Below, one piece after another: positions 17,337 through 25,771 of a stretch of 64,000 bases of DNA. A model generated the notes under the pieces. It searched no databases, was not told the DNA's origin, and saw only the letters and a program-made list of their open reading frames with translations. Location of the stretch: positions 1-64,000 of the forward strand of contig JAFVXY010000013.1 in the NCBI GenBank assembly GCA_017500845.1. Reading direction: 5' to 3'. Position numbers and translations under genes: made by a program. Position 1 is the stretch's first letter, and each line of letters starts with the position of its first letter. The DNA is from Clostridia bacterium (lineage in GTDB: Bacteria; Bacillota; Clostridia; Christensenellales; Pumilibacteraceae).

Positions 17337-19007
17337 TTATTCTTCGTCGCCTTCTTCAAGCTCTACGCTGGGGTCGTACTTGTCTTCGGAAAGTCTTTCG
17401 CCAACGAACTGTGCGCCCTCGTCTACGCGACTAAGGTCTACGAACATTGCGTAATCGCTTGCGTAGTCGTCCACGCTACCAATCATCATAACGAAGTCAC
17501 CCATAACGTCAAGATGGAAGGTAGCTTCGGTGCTCATATCGGTGCCGAGCGTAACAACGGTGTTGCTTTGTGCCGCAGTGTAAGCGTTGGTAGCAAAGTA
17601 CTGACCGTCGCTGTTAGAGAAATATACGTCCGTACCCTTTACGGTATAAAGATTAGCAACCGCCTCGCCGTAAACCTTAACCATCTCCACTCCGTCGTAG
17701 GTATAGATTCCGTTGCCGTCAGTCATAACCGAATAAACCTGGTTAGAAAGCTTGTTGGGTCTGTAGCAAAGAACGGTGGTGTAATCTGCGATATTCTCGA
17801 TATTAAGAGCAACACCTGCCTGATGTCCAAGAAGGGGGCTGAGTGCACCGTTAGCCGCCTCGATTGCGCTCTTGTTTGCTTCGTATGCGGTCTTGTAGGT
17901 TTGGCTGCCTGCCATGAACTGCTGGTGAAGGTTGGTATACATAACAACGTCGCCGCCGGTCTGAGCATCCTCGTAGAAGAGGTAGCCGCCGTCCACGTTC
18001 ATAAGCGTAACGGTGTTGCCGTTTGCCATAATCTGCATTGCCTCGCTTCCGTCCGGGCGGAGCGCAACTGCGATGTTACCCGATCTTACAGGATCCTTTT
18101 CGGTAATCGCGCGCGTGTAATAAATAAAGTCTGCTGCCTCGTTGGTGTCAATACCGTTATAATATACGTCCTTAACGGGGAAGAGCACCTCGCTTACGTC
18201 AGTTGCGATTTCCTTAACGCTTTCGGTCTTCTTTGCGCCGATTTTTACCGAGATAATGCTGGTGCCGTCAAGCACGGTAAGGTAAACATTATCGCCGCGC
18301 TTGTAGAAAGCGTACGGAGCAGAGTCCGCAGCGTTCTCGGTGGTGTAAAGCTTTACGGTGCCCGTTCCGTCAAGCTTGGTACGGAAGAAAGCAGTCTTGG
18401 TCGTTTCGAACTCGCCGTTACGGTTTTGGTCGTTAGAGGGCGAAGCGTAGTAAACGTGCTCGTCATAAATGAAGATACCGCCATTTGCGTAGCCGGTCGT
18501 GCCGATGGTCTTGGATGCGATACGAACGGTCTTTGCCTCGTACACCGTTTCCTTAACCTCTACGGGATTTTCGCCGTCATAAACGATTTCACCGTCCTCG
18601 TCCTTTTCATAGCCGACAACAACGTCGCTTGCTGACGAAACGAAGCTAAGCTCGCTTTGTGGGTCGAATGCGCTTGCAAAGGTCTTAACGTCCTTAACGG
18701 TAGTACCGAATGCGGTTACGTAATCAAACTTAGCGTCGCTGCCGATAAGCTCTGCACGGTAAAGCGCACCCTTGGTTACGTTGCCCCAATAGTTCTGCTC
18801 GCCGTCCTCGTCGTCGTATCCTCTATATCCGTTGATATAGTAAACGTAGTTGCCGTACTGAACTGCGCTTCCACCATTGCTGATAACGGCGTAAGAGGTA
18901 TCCTGAGTGCCCTCTATCGGCTGTTCCTTGTACGATTCGTTACATGCAGTCAAAGGAGCACAAATCAAAAGCATCGCAACGATGACTGCCAAAATTTTCT
19001 TTTTCAT
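17337..19007 (-). CDS. Lipoprotein with DUF5050-like beta-propeller repeats
   Basis: The start at 19007 gives a clean lipoprotein signal: MKKKILAVIVAMLLICAPLTAC, with the lipobox Cys at about residue 22. The 556-residue mature protein has repeating blocks of the type GNYVYYINGY, DEHVYYASPS, DVYYNGIDTN and DVYFSNSDGQYF, the pattern of DUF5050/WD-like propeller lipoproteins of Clostridia. The C-terminus is very acidic (ELEEGDEE). It is probably anchored outside the membrane; the ligand is unknown. A longer in-frame start (19076) lies upstream of the promoter and is rejected. It is monocistronic. Confidence 0.8.
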   Translation of the reverse strand: MKKKILAVIVAMLLICAPLTACNESYKEQPIEGTQDTSYAVISNGGSAVQYGNYVYYINGYRGYDDEDGEQNYWGNVTKGALYRAELIGSDAKFDYVTAFGTTVKDVKTFASAFDPQSELSFVSSASDVVVGYEKDEDGEIVYDGENPVEVKETVYEAKTVRIASKTIGTTGYANGGIFIYDEHVYYASPSNDQNRNGEFETTKTAFFRTKLDGTGTVKLYTTENAADSAPYAFYKRGDNVYLTVLDGTSIISVKIGAKKTESVKEIATDVSEVLFPVKDVYYNGIDTNEAADFIYYTRAITEKDPVRSGNIAVALRPDGSEAMQIMANGNTVTLMNVDGGYLFYEDAQTGGDVVMYTNLHQQFMAGSQTYKTAYEANKSAIEAANGALSPLLGHQAGVALNIENIADYTTVLCYRPNKLSNQVYSVMTDGNGIYTYDGVEMVKVYGEAVANLYTVKGTDVYFSNSDGQYFATNAYTAAQSNTVVTLGTDMSTEATFHLDVMGDFVMMIGSVDDYASDYAMFVDLSRVDEGAQFVGERLSEDKYDPSVELEEGDEE

Positions 19008-19047
19008 TACTGTAAATACTCCAAATGGTATAATAGTCAACCTTAGT

Positions 19048-19076
19048 ATTATACATACTACAAGCCGATTAGTCAA
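19048..19076 (-). promoter_or_regulatory. Promoter of the 17337 lipoprotein gene
   Basis: Minus-strand -35 TTGACT (19071-19076), 17-bp spacer, -10 TATAAT (19048-19053). Confidence 0.75.
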
Positions 19077-19105
19077 ACCATTTTAGCGATAATTGCCAAA
19101 TTTTT

Positions 19106-20200
19106 TTAATTATTCCTTAGTGTTTCGCCCGTTATGCCGTCCTGGTACATCATCCAAAAGCCGTCAATGCCGTGTGGCAAGGGGAGCGGCAGCCATCTTG
19201 CGTACCCCGTAAGCGGCGATGGCGGCTGTAGCGAATATGCGGCAGGAACACCGTAGCAAATGTAATCACACCCGATTACACCCACTATGTAAAAACGCTT
19301 GCCGTCGTAATTTACCTTGACGAACCGACTGCCGGGAATAAGTCGCTCTAATTCTGCAAACCGTTCTCCGCCCTGTATCACCCTTTCGATTTGAGCGCGA
19401 CTCCGCTCGAAATACGTCGCCCTTCTGCCCACGGGCGCGTGTCCGCTTGCACATTCTCTAAGACTTTTTACGCTCATTTTTTGGTACTGCTCCCTTTTAT
19501 CGCACTCCTTTTGAGGTATTTGTTGAGGCTCTTGCTCGGCGTTTTGCGTGGTTGCCGCCGCAGATTGGCACAAATTTGAGCCTACGTCATCAAGATTTTC
19601 GCACTCGGATTGAATTTCGGGAATTTGCGAGGCGAGTTGATCATCTGAATTTTCTTGGAAGCATTGCTTTTCGATTTTTTGGTCTTCGGCTTGCTCGTCC
19701 GAGGCCTCGTCTTTATTCTCCGCCGCGTCCTCGCCAACAAGCGAAATATGTGCGGGATAAAAATTCTTTTCGGCAATCGCAAAATCGTTATAGCCTACGG
19801 GGGCGATTTGCATAAAGTAATCGCTTGGCTTAAGCTCGGCCCCACTATACGTAATCTTGCTTTGCGCCGCTCCCACCTTGGCGTCCTGCTCCCTTACCTT
19901 GTCCATAATCTGTGACGCCGTCAGCTTTTGGGCGCAGTTGCTTCCGTACATTATCACCCTGTCGCTTATCACGGCGGCGTGAATTTGCTCCACGCTCATT
20001 TCGCCCAATCTAAAGGTTGCGCCTACCTCGCTCACGTCGGTAACAAAAAGTCCGTCCGCAATAACGACCAGCCTGTACGCCCCCTTGCTAAGACCGAAAA
20101 GCGTAAGCTTGCACCTAACGTCAAAGCCGTTTTTTTCGAGCATAAGCGTGCCGTGCGCCCCACTTCCGGTAAGAATAACGAGCTTTTTTATAAACTGCAT
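19106..20200 (-). CDS. Conserved-looking two-domain protein of unknown function
   Basis: A 364-residue soluble protein behind a perfect AAGGAGG. The first 115 residues look like a beta-rich domain (alternating hydrophobic strands, e.g. KLVILTGSGAHGTLML, RCKLTLFGLSKGAYRLVVIADG). Residues about 150-250 are an acidic, Gln/Glu-rich, low-complexity linker. The last 110 residues are ordered again and end in a region with GFWMMYQDGITGE. It sits in the gpr-murI neighbourhood, and a TATAAT at 20219-20224 may give it its own promoter. I do not recognise a function. Confidence 0.75.
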   Translation of the reverse strand: MQFIKKLVILTGSGAHGTLMLEKNGFDVRCKLTLFGLSKGAYRLVVIADGLFVTDVSEVGATFRLGEMSVEQIHAAVISDRVIMYGSNCAQKLTASQIMDKVREQDAKVGAAQSKITYSGAELKPSDYFMQIAPVGYNDFAIAEKNFYPAHISLVGEDAAENKDEASDEQAEDQKIEKQCFQENSDDQLASQIPEIQSECENLDDVGSNLCQSAAATTQNAEQEPQQIPQKECDKREQYQKMSVKSLRECASGHAPVGRRATYFERSRAQIERVIQGGERFAELERLIPGSRFVKVNYDGKRFYIVGVIGCDYICYGVPAAYSLQPPSPLTGYARWLPLPLPHGIDGFWMMYQDGITGETLRNN

Positions 20201-20273
20201 AAACTACCTCCTTAGGGCATTATACTATAATTTATATGTTGCATTATGCAAAATATTGCCACAAAATGCACGA

Positions 20274-20939
20274 TTAGCCGATTTCGATAAAGCGCACGGA
20301 CGGGTCGCCCTGCTTGCCAACAACCGAAAGCACTCGCCGTGCAACGCCGTCATTGCCATCAAAAATTTTTAGCTTATCGTCTATGCCGTACAAATAGTCC
20401 TTTAGGTAAATATAGTGCGTACAGCCAAGCACCACTCCGTCACAGTCACTGCACTCGGAATACACCTCGGCGGCGAGCCTAGCCATCACCCCCGCATCAA
20501 AGAAGCTTTTTTCTATTTGAGCCGCAAGAGCGGCCGGCGTAACGATTTTTACCCTATCGCCCTCGCTTTTTATAAGCCGCTTAAACTTATCCTGCCTTGC
20601 CGTGGCAGGCGTAAGAATAACGGCGACCTTATCGCATCCAAGCAAGGCAGGCTTTACAGCCGGCTCTATTCCTATATAAGTAAAGCTCTTGTCGCGTTCG
20701 CGCAGGTGCTTGATTGCGACGCTCGTTGCCGTGTTGCACGCAAGAACTATCAGCTCCGCACCGTGTTGTTTAAGCTTTTCGCACGCGGCAAGCGTTCTGC
20801 TTAGGATAAACCCGTCCCCCTTATCGCCGTACGGACACTGCCTATCCCGCACGAAAACGTAATCACCGCCCACCACGCTCATAAGCCTACGCAGAGTGGT
20901 TATGCCGCCAATACCGCTATCCATAATTCCGATTCTCAT
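20274..20939 (-). CDS. murI: Glutamate racemase
   Basis: MurI makes D-glutamate for peptidoglycan by a two-cysteine racemisation. Both catalytic sites are present: LACNTATS with Cys68 and LGCTHY with Cys173. The N-terminal MDSGIGGITTLRR carries the conserved Asp7-Ser8. At 221 residues it is about 40 residues shorter than most MurI proteins, mainly by loss of C-terminal helices. It lies 53 nt behind gpr, without a clear Shine-Dalgarno, so it probably depends on the gpr transcript. Confidence 0.9.
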   Translation of the reverse strand: MRIGIMDSGIGGITTLRRLMSVVGGDYVFVRDRQCPYGDKGDGFILSRTLAACEKLKQHGAELIVLACNTATSVAIKHLRERDKSFTYIGIEPAVKPALLGCDKVAVILTPATARQDKFKRLIKSEGDRVKIVTPAALAAQIEKSFFDAGVMARLAAEVYSECSDCDGVVLGCTHYIYLKDYLYGIDDKLKIFDGNDGVARRVLSVVGKQGDPSVRFIEIG

Positions 20940-20992
20940 ACAAATTTATATTCTAAAATTTGGCTTGCGGTGACAAACGGCGGCAATGCGAC

Positions 20993-21754
20993 CTATACAA
21001 ATGCGCGATTGATGGCGGCGGCAATAACGTCGGCGCACTCGTCAACAAGAAAGTCTATGTCCTTGGGCGTAACTATAAGCCCTGCAATTTGCTCGTCCAC
21101 CTCGCGCTCGCCCACCGCCTCGGATATAATCGTACCCGCATATACCACAAGCGGAACACCAAGCGAAATCACCCTGCACCCAAGCGACTCGTAGCTGAGC
21201 CTCATGCGGTGATTGCTTACTCCGCTACCCGGGGTGATCCCGCTTGAGCAAAGCTGAAACGCCGAAGCAATGCGCCCGGTCGAAGCGGACGCAAGGCTGT
21301 CCACCGCAACCACAAGGTCGGGCTTTATGCGCTCGCAAACCCCCTTGATTACGTCAAAGCTTTCGATTCCCGTAACGCCCATCACGTTGGGGCAAATTGC
21401 GCTAACCTTAGTATCCGCTTCCTCGATTTGGCGCGTAACCACCAGCCTATCGAACACCTTACTGCCCAGCGAATCGGCTGTAAGCTTTGGATTGCCCAGC
21501 CCCACCACCAAAACGTTACTCGGCTCGCCGCCCATTTCGTTTATAACCTGACTCAGCTCGGCGGCAAGCCTTTTGTACTCGCCGCGGTCAAGCGTTTTTA
21601 CCGCATCGCTTTCGACACAAACGTATTTGCCTGCCGCCTTACCGTGCTGCCTTGCCGTTTGCTCGTCGAGATCAATGTCCGTACGCACCGTTTTGCCCCT
21701 TGTTTTTGCCGTGCCGGGACAAAGCTCAATCGCCATATCCGTTCGCTTTTTCAT
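20993..21754 (-). CDS. gpr: GPR germination endopeptidase
   Basis: GPR degrades small acid-soluble spore proteins when a spore germinates, so it marks an endospore former. The 253-residue frame starts MKKRTDMAIELC, close to the RTDLA(L/V)E processing region of the family. It contains NVLVVGLGNPKLTADSLG and the PDLVVAVDSLASASTGRI stretch with the conserved Asp. It is shorter than Bacillus GPR (about 370), as in several Clostridia. The ribosome site is GGGGTGA. It is divergent from rpsT, a conserved arrangement in Bacillota. Confidence 0.93.
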   Translation of the reverse strand: MKKRTDMAIELCPGTAKTRGKTVRTDIDLDEQTARQHGKAAGKYVCVESDAVKTLDRGEYKRLAAELSQVINEMGGEPSNVLVVGLGNPKLTADSLGSKVFDRLVVTRQIEEADTKVSAICPNVMGVTGIESFDVIKGVCERIKPDLVVAVDSLASASTGRIASAFQLCSSGITPGSGVSNHRMRLSYESLGCRVISLGVPLVVYAGTIISEAVGEREVDEQIAGLIVTPKDIDFLVDECADVIAAAINRAFV

Positions 21755-21815
21755 AGTTCACCCCAAAAAATTCTAAATTTAATTATATTTTGCCCCAAAA
21801 AAACCTCATTATTAC

Positions 21816-21844
21816 TTGCTTTTATCTTTTTAATATGCTAAAAT
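21816..21844 (+). promoter_or_regulatory. Promoter of rpsT
   Basis: -35 TTGCTT (21816-21821), 17-bp spacer, extended -10 TGC-TAAAAT (-10 at 21839-21844). Confidence 0.75.
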
Positions 21845-21888
21845 GTCTTAGTTAGAAAATTACAACAAACATTTTTAGGAGATTACAA

Positions 21889-22455
21889 ATGCCAAACATT
21901 AAATCCGCAAAAAAGCGCGTGCTTGTAAACAAGAAGAAGAATGAGCGCAACAGAATGCTCACCAGTGAATTGCGCACCGCTATAAAGAAGTTCCACAACG
22001 CTGTTGAAACCGACCTTGCTGCTGCAGAAAAGCTTTTGCCCGAGACGATGTCCATCATCGACAAGGCTGCTACTAAGGGTATCATCACCAAGAACAGCGC
22101 AAACAATCGCAAGTCCGCATTAGCCAAGCGCCTTTCGGACATCAAGAGCGGCAAGAAGACCATCGAGGTTAAGAAGGATAACAAAACCATCGCTGCTGAA
22201 AAGCGTGCAGAAAAGCTTGCTCGTGAAGAGGCTGCTAAGGCAGAAGCTAAGCGCATAGCTGAAGAGAAGAAGGCTGAGGCTGCTGCTGCGGCTGCTGCAG
22301 AGCAGGAAAAGCCCAAGGCTAAGCGCACCACCAAGAAGGCTGAGGCTACCGAAGACAAGCCCAAGGCTAAGCGCACCACCAAGAAGGCTGAAACCGTTGA
22401 AACGGAAGAAAAGCCCAAGAAGACCAGAGCTAAGAAAACCGAAAAAGCAGAGTAA
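21889..22455 (+). CDS. rpsT: Ribosomal protein S20 with a long Lys/Ala-rich C-terminal extension
   Basis: Residues 1-88 are a normal S20 of the small subunit (MPNIKSAKKRVLVNKKKNERN, then the three-helix core up to NRKSALAKRL). The remaining 100 residues are an addition: an Ala/Glu/Lys coiled-coil-like stretch, then two copies of KPKAKRTTKKAE and a third degenerate copy. The repeat is also exact in DNA: 35 bp at 22309-22343 and 22357-22391. Such a basic tail resembles histone-like Lys/Ala-rich tails and may bind RNA. TAGGAG precedes the ATG. Confidence 0.95.
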   Translation: MPNIKSAKKRVLVNKKKNERNRMLTSELRTAIKKFHNAVETDLAAAEKLLPETMSIIDKAATKGIITKNSANNRKSALAKRLSDIKSGKKTIEVKKDNKTIAAEKRAEKLAREEAAKAEAKRIAEEKKAEAAAAAAAEQEKPKAKRTTKKAEATEDKPKAKRTTKKAETVETEEKPKKTRAKKTEKAE

Positions 22456-22466
22456 TTAGATTATCA

Positions 22467-22494
22467 AAAGGGCATAGCTTTTATATGCCCTTTT
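22467..22494 (+). terminator. Terminator of rpsT
   Basis: Stem AAAGGGCATA (22467-22476) / TATGCCCTTT (22483-22492) followed by T residues. Confidence 0.9.
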
Positions 22495-22598
22495 TGTTTA
22501 GCTTGACATGTCGCTCTCTAAGGCACACGGCTGTACCACAGTGCCACATTTTCTTTTTGCGCGCACACTTGGCGCAGACGACCCCATTATCACAAAGT

Positions 22599-22985
22599 AT
22601 GAATTTTGAAGATTCCATCAATCATTCGGTCGAGCTGGAAAACCGAAGTCCGCAGTCAACAAGACTGTTTACAAAAATAGCAATGTTTGCGTCTATTTCG
22701 GCATTGCTACTCTTTTTTGTATGCGTAATTTGTTATAGGGTAAACGAAACGCTTGGGCTGAATATGTTTTCTTCGGTCATAGTCCCGATGGGTGTACTGT
22801 TGCTTATTTCGGCATACCTTGCTATTTCCGAACGGCTTCGTGCAAAATATCTCGGCTCGATAATTGCGCTTATGGTAATCGCCGTTACCGTGCTGTGCGT
22901 CGTCGGCTTTATGATTTTTGAGCTTATCACCTACGACGTAATATTTTTAGCACCGTTTAACCCACCGCCCAAATTTACGCTGTAA
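22599..22985 (+). CDS. Small membrane protein of unknown function
   Basis: I start at ATG 22599 (MNFEDSINHSVELEN); an earlier in-frame ATG lies within the rpsT terminator. The 128-residue product has three clear membrane segments (about residues 27-48, 56-78 and 86-112) and a Pro-rich end. No Shine-Dalgarno is visible. It is followed by a strong terminator, which supports a real transcription unit. No family was recognised. Confidence 0.6.
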   Translation: MNFEDSINHSVELENRSPQSTRLFTKIAMFASISALLLFFVCVICYRVNETLGLNMFSSVIVPMGVLLLISAYLAISERLRAKYLGSIIALMVIAVTVLCVVGFMIFELITYDVIFLAPFNPPPKFTL

Positions 22986-23008
22986 AATATAATAAACAAA
23001 ACTCATAC

Positions 23009-23058
23009 AAAAAAAGAGCAATTGATTGGGACATTTCCCTTTCTCTTGCTCTTTTTTT
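23009..23058. terminator. Bidirectional terminator
   Basis: 13-nt arms at 23009-23021 and 23046-23058 (AAAAAAAGAGCAA / TTGCTCTTTTTTT) pair perfectly. It follows the 22599 gene and also faces the minus-strand genes from the right. Confidence 0.85.
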
Positions 23059-23116
23059 CAACCACTACTTCCAAAAGCTTAGCGCCTTAATGCATAAAAT
23101 TGACACATACATTGCC

Positions 23117-23397
23117 CTATAAATACATTATAAACTGCACGTACTCGGCAAGCTCTTCTTGTCCAACTGATATAAAGTGATTATAGTACGCATAATAGCT
23201 TGCTTCGTCGAACACTAACATGCATATGCCAAAATTGTCACCAAAAGCAGTGGGATGAATGTAGGTTATACCATCTTCTGCCGTTCTCAATAGAGCCACC
23301 ACGCCAAGACTGTTGCAACCGCCAAATGCATTGTCGCCTACCGAAAATATATAAGTAATAAAATCTTTGAACTAATTCTATATTTTGTATTAGTCAT
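23117..23397 (-). pseudogene. Frameshifted small LRR_5-like gene
   Basis: A perfect AAGGAGG precedes ATG 23397, but that frame stops after 18 codons. A one-base shift near 23360 joins it to an open frame to 23117, restoring about 93 residues that include VGDNAFGGCNSL, which resembles a BspA-type LRR_5 repeat, and a Tyr-rich end. It lies 13 nt behind another LRR-like lipoprotein gene. It is either a decayed gene or a consensus error. Confidence 0.5.
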
Positions 23398-23410
23398 AAA
23401 AAGCCTCCTT

Positions 23411-24106
23411 TTAATTTAATTGCAATCCCCATTCAACCTCACAAATTCCGTTCCAACCATCTGCCCATCCTTCTGGTTTAGTTTCGTATGAGGTTTTTAT
23501 AATAACATCGCTTAACCCATCAAACACGCCAGAGTCAATTCTTTTAACATAGTCGGGAATGATAATAACCTTTGCCTTGAAATCTTCCAATGAATACTCG
23601 CGGTCGGATTTTTTTAATTCGACTTTCGGGACATTTGAATTCTCTTTCCCAATGTAATAAGGGACAAGTAATTCATCTTCTGAAAACGTTTGATTACAAT
23701 ACAAGAAATCCATGAAAATTAAATTTGTTAAATTTGGAAAATCGACATAATTTACAGCATGCTCGTATTGAATATCAAATTGGTGCTGAATGGTCAGTTT
23801 TTTTGTATTTTCACCAACAACAATGTAACGATTTAGATAACCAATTCCCATATCCATATGACCTAATTCTACAACTCTTTTTCCGTCTATATACTCAGGA
23901 ATAATCAATTCTTCGACATCGGGAATGTCGAGAATATATACGCCATCCTTACTGCTATCATTGTAATAGTAGACGAAACCGTCATCTGTGGTTTTAATCC
24001 AATCCTCAAAGTGCATCCAAATTTTTATGTCGCAAGAACAAAGTAGTGCTGCCGTTAAAATTAAGGATAAAATAGAGCTTACCACTTTTATAAATTTTAT
24101 TTTCAT
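23411..24106 (-). CDS. Lipoprotein with LRR_5/BspA-like segments
   Basis: The N-terminus MKIKFIKVVSSILSLILTAALLCSC is a lipoprotein signal with the lipid Cys at about residue 25. The 231-residue product has segments of the BspA leucine-rich type: ELIIPEYIDGKRVVELG, and near the end VIIIPDYVKRIDSGVFDGL, then VIIKTSYETKPEGWADGWNG. Such proteins are surface-exposed in gut Clostridia. The ribosome site is the G-rich stretch before the ATG. AT-rich codon use differs from rpsT and cvpA beside it. Confidence 0.75.
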   Translation of the reverse strand: MKIKFIKVVSSILSLILTAALLCSCDIKIWMHFEDWIKTTDDGFVYYYNDSSKDGVYILDIPDVEELIIPEYIDGKRVVELGHMDMGIGYLNRYIVVGENTKKLTIQHQFDIQYEHAVNYVDFPNLTNLIFMDFLYCNQTFSEDELLVPYYIGKENSNVPKVELKKSDREYSLEDFKAKVIIIPDYVKRIDSGVFDGLSDVIIKTSYETKPEGWADGWNGICEVEWGLQLN

Positions 24107-24144
24107 TTCATCCGCCCCCTATTTTTTATTGCTACTTACCGTAT

Positions 24145-24173
24145 AGTTTACCACGCATTTATCGCGTTGTCAA
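24145..24173 (-). promoter_or_regulatory. Promoter of the 23411 lipoprotein gene
   Basis: Minus-strand -35 TTGACA (24168-24173), 17-bp spacer, -10 TAAACT (24145-24150). Confidence 0.6.
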
Positions 24174-24204
24174 TGGGCGTTTTTGTAAAATTTTGTAAGC
24201 CGCC

Positions 24205-24266
24205 GAGATTGCTTCGCTACGCTCGCAATGACAAGCCCCCACTAGATCCTTCGCTCGAGGATGACA
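24205..24266. repeat. Two REP-like palindromic units in tandem
   Basis: Unit 1 (24205-24233) reads GAGATTGC, TTCGCTACGCTC, GCAATGACA; unit 2 (24244-24266) reads AGATCCT, TCGCTCG, AGGATGACA. Both are hairpins opening with GA(T) and closing in ATGACA, a pattern I know from intergenic repeats of many gut Bacillota. Confidence 0.65.
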
Positions 24267-24269
24267 ATG

Positions 24270-24316
24270 GGGCAGGCACTGCCTGTTTTTGGGCGCGACG
24301 AGCGTAGTCTGCTAAA
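24270..24316. repeat. Mosaic intergenic repeat, copy 3 (partial)
   Basis: GGCAGGCACTGCCTGTTTTT directly followed by GGGCGCGACGAGCGTAG and GCTAAA, matching the first module order of the copy at 58977 with drift. Confidence 0.5.
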
Positions 24317-24335
24317 TATACTGTCCTTACGCTTA

Positions 24336-24373
24336 TAAAAAAGAGCACTGCGGCTACTTTCACAATGCTCTCT
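24336..24373 (-). terminator. Terminator of cvpA
   Basis: Minus-strand stem AGAGCA / TGCTCT, extended by partial pairing toward the loop, then a U run; 36 nt past the cvpA stop. Confidence 0.7.
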
Positions 24374-24408
24374 ATTTTGTCTCAACGACACCCAAAAAAT
24401 TTGTTACT

Positions 24409-25254
24409 TTATTCTGCCTCGGCGGACAGTCTTTCTTCCAAAGCGGCGACAAGACCCATATATCTTTCGTTTTCCTGCAAGTCGTTGCTTAGCCTTTCGC
24501 TAAGCGTTTCGGTTAGCGGCGCTGTGATTGCGGCGCTTATTTTTGACTCGTCAACCTGCTTTTGAATATTATCGCCAAGTCCTGCGCAGTAAGACATAAC
24601 TATAAGCAAAATACAGCCGTAAGCTACGCCTCGAATTAGGCCAACGCCAAGCCCAAAAAGCCTATCGGTAAGCAGATTTTTGAGTATTCTGCCCTTCTTT
24701 TTTTCTGCCCTATCGCGTTTGTACTTGCGACTTTTGGCTTCGCCCATAATAGCAACGCCCATAATGATTATGCGAAGCAATATAAAGAAAACGATTGCAA
24801 CGATAACCACGTATATGTGATAGGTGAGCTCGACCGCAAGCACCTGCGCCACGTTTTGCAGCGTGCTGTTTAGGTAAAGCGGTGTGCTTACTGCCGACTG
24901 AATAACCGTTGTAAAAAGCTTAGCTATTCCACCTGCTTCCCCTGCGATTTTTAGTGCGATTTGCACTTCATTTTCGCCTGCCGCGATGGATTGTCTGATT
25001 GTTTCCATCGAAATACTCTTGATTTCGTCGGGCAAAACGCCGTAAACGGAATCGTAAATTCCGCCGCTACTTACGATTTTTGCCGCCATAGCCGACGACA
25101 AAAAGGCATCGGCAAGAGCTTGAGCACACATTAACGCAAACGCCGAACACACAAACCAGCCCAAAAAGGATTTGAGTGTCTTGAAAAATCCAAACAAAAA
25201 GCCGCACAGCGTGCTAACTATCAGTATAACAATAAATGCGATATCCAGATACAT
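24409..25254 (-). CDS. CvpA-family membrane protein
   Basis: The 281-residue protein begins MYLDIAFIVILIVSTLCGFLFGFFKTLKSFLGWF, the CvpA-type first two membrane helices with the conserved Gly/Phe spacing; two further helices lie near residues 130-155 and 193-213. A large exposed region (about 60-125) separates them. CvpA proteins are linked to colicin V export, bile tolerance and envelope upkeep; the exact function is unsettled. AAGGAGG precedes the ATG. It is divergent from yyaC with only 47 nt between start codons. Confidence 0.8.
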   Translation of the reverse strand: MYLDIAFIVILIVSTLCGFLFGFFKTLKSFLGWFVCSAFALMCAQALADAFLSSAMAAKIVSSGGIYDSVYGVLPDEIKSISMETIRQSIAAGENEVQIALKIAGEAGGIAKLFTTVIQSAVSTPLYLNSTLQNVAQVLAVELTYHIYVVIVAIVFFILLRIIIMGVAIMGEAKSRKYKRDRAEKKKGRILKNLLTDRLFGLGVGLIRGVAYGCILLIVMSYCAGLGDNIQKQVDESKISAAITAPLTETLSERLSNDLQENERYMGLVAALEERLSAEAE

Positions 25255-25264
25255 CTTACCCTCC

Positions 25265-25294
25265 TTGAATAATCTTGCGGTTTGTGTCTATAAT
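25265..25294 (+). promoter_or_regulatory. yyaC promoter, apparently leaderless
   Basis: -35 TTGAAT (25265-25270), 18-bp spacer, -10 TATAAT (25289-25294). Transcription 7-8 nt on would start at 25301-25302, the ATG itself. Confidence 0.6.
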
Positions 25295-25301
25295 CACTAC
25301 T

Positions 25302-25742
25302 ATGAAATGCAGAAATCTACCCGTTGTTATGTGCATAGGCACCGACTCGGTAAGCGGCGACTGTCTTGGCCCACTTGTGGGACAGCTTCTTATATCCAGG
25401 GGACTTCCCGCCTACGTGTACGGAACGCTAATCCGCCCCATAACCGCGCTTAATCTTACCGAATATTATGCCTTTATAAAACGCAAGCATACGTCCACGG
25501 TTATTGCAGTCGACTCGTGCGTTGGTAAAAACGTGGGCAATATTTACGTCAGTCACGGAGGTCTAAAGCCGGGCGCGGCAAGCGGAAAGAACCTCCCGTG
25601 GGTGGGAGATATTTCGGTTACCGCAGTAACGTCCTGCTATCCGCCAAGCGACAAGCGGTTTGCGTCCGTGCGACTCGGCTTTGTGTACTCGCTTGCCGAA
25701 TCGGTAGCAAGCCGCGTGGAAGACCTTGTAAAAAACAGTTAA
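25302..25742 (+). CDS. yyaC: Spore protease YyaC (DUF1256)
   Basis: A 146-residue YyaC, a spore-specific protein related in fold to the GPR and hydrogenase-maturation proteases. The family pattern CIGTDSVSGDCLGPLVGQLL is near the N-terminus, followed by VIAVDSCVGKNVGNIYV and PGAASGKNLPWVGDISVTAV. I use ATG 25302 (MKCRNLPVV) because the promoter excludes the earlier in-frame start. It strengthens the spore-former call made from gpr. Confidence 0.9.
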   Translation: MKCRNLPVVMCIGTDSVSGDCLGPLVGQLLISRGLPAYVYGTLIRPITALNLTEYYAFIKRKHTSTVIAVDSCVGKNVGNIYVSHGGLKPGAASGKNLPWVGDISVTAVTSCYPPSDKRFASVRLGFVYSLAESVASRVEDLVKNS

Positions 25743-25771
25743 TGCACAAAAAACACTAATACGTGTGGGTG

